Shown here: positions 62,744 through 64,000 of the stretch, one piece after another
Layout: each line of letters begins with the position of its first letter
Numbering within the stretch: position 1 is the first letter of the stretch
Assembly (NCBI RefSeq): GCF_003259845.1
Contig: NZ_QLMJ01000012.1
Coordinates: 233,031 to 297,030, forward strand
Source: Actinoplanes lutulentus
GTDB taxonomy: Bacteria > Actinomycetota > Actinomycetes > Mycobacteriales > Micromonosporaceae
Length of the DNA stretch: 64,000 nt
Direction of reading: 5' to 3'
Translations under genes and position numbers: made by a program
The notes under the pieces: model-generated
Told to the model about the DNA's origin: nothing
Seen by the model: the letters and a program-made list of their open reading frames with translations, nothing else
Database searches by the model: none

Positions 62744-63676
62744 ATGCGACCTATTCCGGAGCCGGGTGCCGGTGAGCTTGAGTGGCTTCTCTGTGAGCAG
62801 GCGGGTGTGATCAGCGCTCGGCAGGCTGTTGGGTTGATCGGTCGGGCTGCGGTGCGTACTCATGTTGCGCAGCGACGGTGGCGAGCTATCTGTCGCGGGG
62901 TGTTGTTGTCCGAAAATGGTCGTCTCTGGCGTGATCAGCAGCTCTGGGTGGCTGTGCTGGCCGCCGGCGACGGGGCATGTCTCTCGGGAGCCAGCGCGGC
63001 GACTGTCAGTGGTGTCGCTGGGCTTCGGCTGGAGCCGATCGATGTACTTGTCCCGGCCGCTCGGAGCAGGGTGGGCCGGGTCGCTGGGCTGCCTGCGGAC
63101 ATGCCGGAGGTCCGGGTGCACCGCACCACGCTTCTGGCCGGTGGGTATCGGCGCCGGAAGCGGCTGCCGTGTACTGGTGTCGCCAGGGCGGTCGTCGACG
63201 GGGCGGCTTGGGCGGACAGTGACGCCGAAGCCCGGGGGATCATTGTCAGTGCCTGTCAGCAGCGGCGTGTTCATCCGGCGGGGCTGCGGCGGGTACTTGC
63301 TGACATGCCGCGGGTCCGGCGGCGGCGCCTGATCGGTACGACGATCGGGGACGTCGAGGGCGGTGCGGAGTCGCTGTCCGAATTGGATCTGCTGGCCCTG
63401 TGCCGGCGGTTCAGGTTGCCGCTTCCGGAGCAGCAGCGGTTCCGGCTGGATGCGGACGGGCGGCGGCGATTTCTGGACGCCTACTGGGCGGAGGCGCGGC
63501 TGCACGTCGAGATCGACGGGGCGCATCACATGGACGTTCGGTATTGGGCTGCCGACATGCTCCGGCAGAACCGGGTGTGGGTGCGAGGCGACCGAATTCT
63601 CCGGTTTCCCGCGTTTCTCCTACGCACCGATCCCGCGATGGTCGCCGGCCAGCTTCGAGAGGCGCTGAAGCGTTAG
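62744..63676 (+). CDS. AbiEi-like / DUF559 endonuclease-fold protein
   Basis: A 310-aa protein. The N-terminal ~60 residues resemble the winged helix of AbiEi-type antitoxins (LEWLLCEQAGVISARQAV, RWRAICRGVLL). The C-terminal part (about 205-310) resembles DUF559, a VSR-like PD-(D/E)xK fold: LDAYWAEARLHVEIDGAHHMD, with acidic and His residues in place, then LRQNRVWVRGDRILRFPAFLLR. Such proteins are numerous in actinobacteria and have no defined role; nuclease activity is an inference. The ATG is preceded by CAGGGTG. No partner toxin gene lies beside it. Dispersed palindromes occur on both sides. Confidence 0.75.
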   Translation: MRPIPEPGAGELEWLLCEQAGVISARQAVGLIGRAAVRTHVAQRRWRAICRGVLLSENGRLWRDQQLWVAVLAAGDGACLSGASAATVSGVAGLRLEPIDVLVPAARSRVGRVAGLPADMPEVRVHRTTLLAGGYRRRKRLPCTGVARAVVDGAAWADSDAEARGIIVSACQQRRVHPAGLRRVLADMPRVRRRRLIGTTIGDVEGGAESLSELDLLALCRRFRLPLPEQQRFRLDADGRRRFLDAYWAEARLHVEIDGAHHMDVRYWAADMLRQNRVWVRGDRILRFPAFLLRTDPAMVAGQLREALKR

Positions 63677-63685
63677 GAACACGCG

Positions 63686-63735
63686 AAAGTGTGCGGCTGC
63701 GCCGTCATGGCAACCGCAAACTCACAAGATCGCGG
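63686..63735. repeat. Dispersed palindromic element, copy 5
   Basis: Right arm CTCACAAGATC intact, centre GCGCCGTCATGGCAACCG, left arm AAAGTGTGCG degenerate; 9 bp after the DUF559 stop. Confidence 0.65.
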
Positions 63736-63860
63736 CGGGGAGGGGACGGCGCGGCGCGGCGCGGCGGACAGAGGACGGCGCGACGAGAGAAGGCGCGGCG
63801 CGGCGGAGAGAGGACGGCGGGGAAGGGCGCGGCGGGTGAAGGCGGGGCGCTGCGGGGAGG

Positions 63861-63998
63861 GGACGGTGCGGCGTGGCGTGAGGGGACGATGCGGCGTGGC
63901 GTGAGGGGACGGTGCGGCGTGGCGTGAGGGGACGGTGCGGCGTGGCGTGAGGGGACGGTGCGGCGTGGCGTGAGGGGACGGTGCGGGGTGGCGGGAGG
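63861..63998. repeat. 23-bp tandem array
   Basis: Six head-to-tail 23-bp units beginning GGACGGTGCGGCGTGGCGTG. Unit 2 has one change and unit 6 has two; the array touches the window end, so its full length is unknown. Confidence 0.88.
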
Positions 63999-64000
63999 GG

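Larger units (their letters stand above)
63677..64000. other. Gene-free repeat tail of the window
   Basis: Contains palindromic copy 5, GGCGCGGCG-type low-complexity sequence (63736-63860) and a 23-bp tandem array that runs off the window. No gene is supported. Confidence 0.7.

Noticed and set aside
63861..64000. Possible CRISPR array
   Set aside because: The units are directly adjacent with no unique spacers, and there are no cas genes in the window.

Overview
The window is a 64-kb piece of a high-GC actinobacterial chromosome. Gene content and protein style (ACT-GNAT acetyltransferase, LURP-one protein, putative-sensor histidine kinase, OFA transporter with tiny partner, desferrioxamine-type operon) suggest Micromonosporaceae, probably Actinoplanes or a close relative. 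This placement is inferred from family knowledge, not from a search. No rRNA, tRNA, CRISPR array, insertion sequence or prophage was recognised. Many genes overlap by ATGA, GTGA or TGATG, and many others lack a Shine-Dalgarno but carry a TAnnnT hexamer about 6-7 nt before the start codon, the signature of leaderless transcripts.

Layout. 1-4087: a cut ROK-family protein, then a divergent biotin block (bioF-bioD on minus, bioB plus a 58-aa BsaP-type protein on plus). 4098-6872: an ACT-GNAT acetyltransferase, a second ACT-domain protein and a RibD-C-type reductase. 6961-13342: a tightly packed four-gene DNA-end-processing operon, HerA-like ATPase, SbcD (Mre11), SbcC (Rad50) and a NurA-like nuclease. 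13343-18338: a long leader region with two regulatory-looking palindromes, then an ECF sigma factor, its zinc anti-sigma factor and three exported proteins (COG4315-type lipoprotein, DUF4142 protein, Asn/Gly- and Glu/Pro-rich surface protein).

18610-25479: mostly single housekeeping or conserved genes (DNA glycosylase, GAF protein, lipid kinase, nucleotidyltransferase, dGTPase, LURP-one protein, metallo-beta-lactamase-fold hydrolase). 25480-26191 is gene-free and full of repeats and large palindromes. 26192-31615 on minus: SDR-GMC oxidoreductase pair, GT39-like membrane glycosyltransferase, intradiol-dioxygenase-like protein, CDP-alcohol phosphatidyltransferase. 31916-44879: pyruvate oxidase, a fatty-acid desaturase divergent from a DesK/DesR-like two-component system, a BNR-repeat exported protein, a membrane alpha/beta hydrolase, a PAS-GGDEF cyclase, an acyl-CoA dehydrogenase and a stand-alone LigD polymerase domain.

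44890-46361: OFA-type MFS transporter with a 30-aa partner. 46336-54106: an arabinan or arabinoxylan module consisting of a LacI regulator, a perfect 18-bp palindromic operator, a lipoprotein binding protein, two ABC permeases without an ATPase, a GH51 arabinofuranosidase, and next to it a CBM2-GH64 beta-1,3-glucanase. 54331-61737: an IdeR/DmdR-type iron box followed by a translationally coupled hydroxamate siderophore operon (DesA, DesB, a DesC-DesD fusion, a penicillin-acylase-family protein and a second DesC-like GNAT). 61738-64000: low-complexity DNA with 19-bp and 23-bp tandem arrays and at least five copies of a ~48-nt imperfect palindrome on both sides of an AbiEi/DUF559-type gene.

Most noteworthy are the HerA-SbcD-SbcC-NurA cassette, the fused DesC-DesD siderophore operon with two acyltransferase domains and a cytoplasmic-looking penicillin acylase homologue, the dispersed palindrome family, and two tiny proteins (BsaP-like and MFS small subunit-like) that are easily missed.
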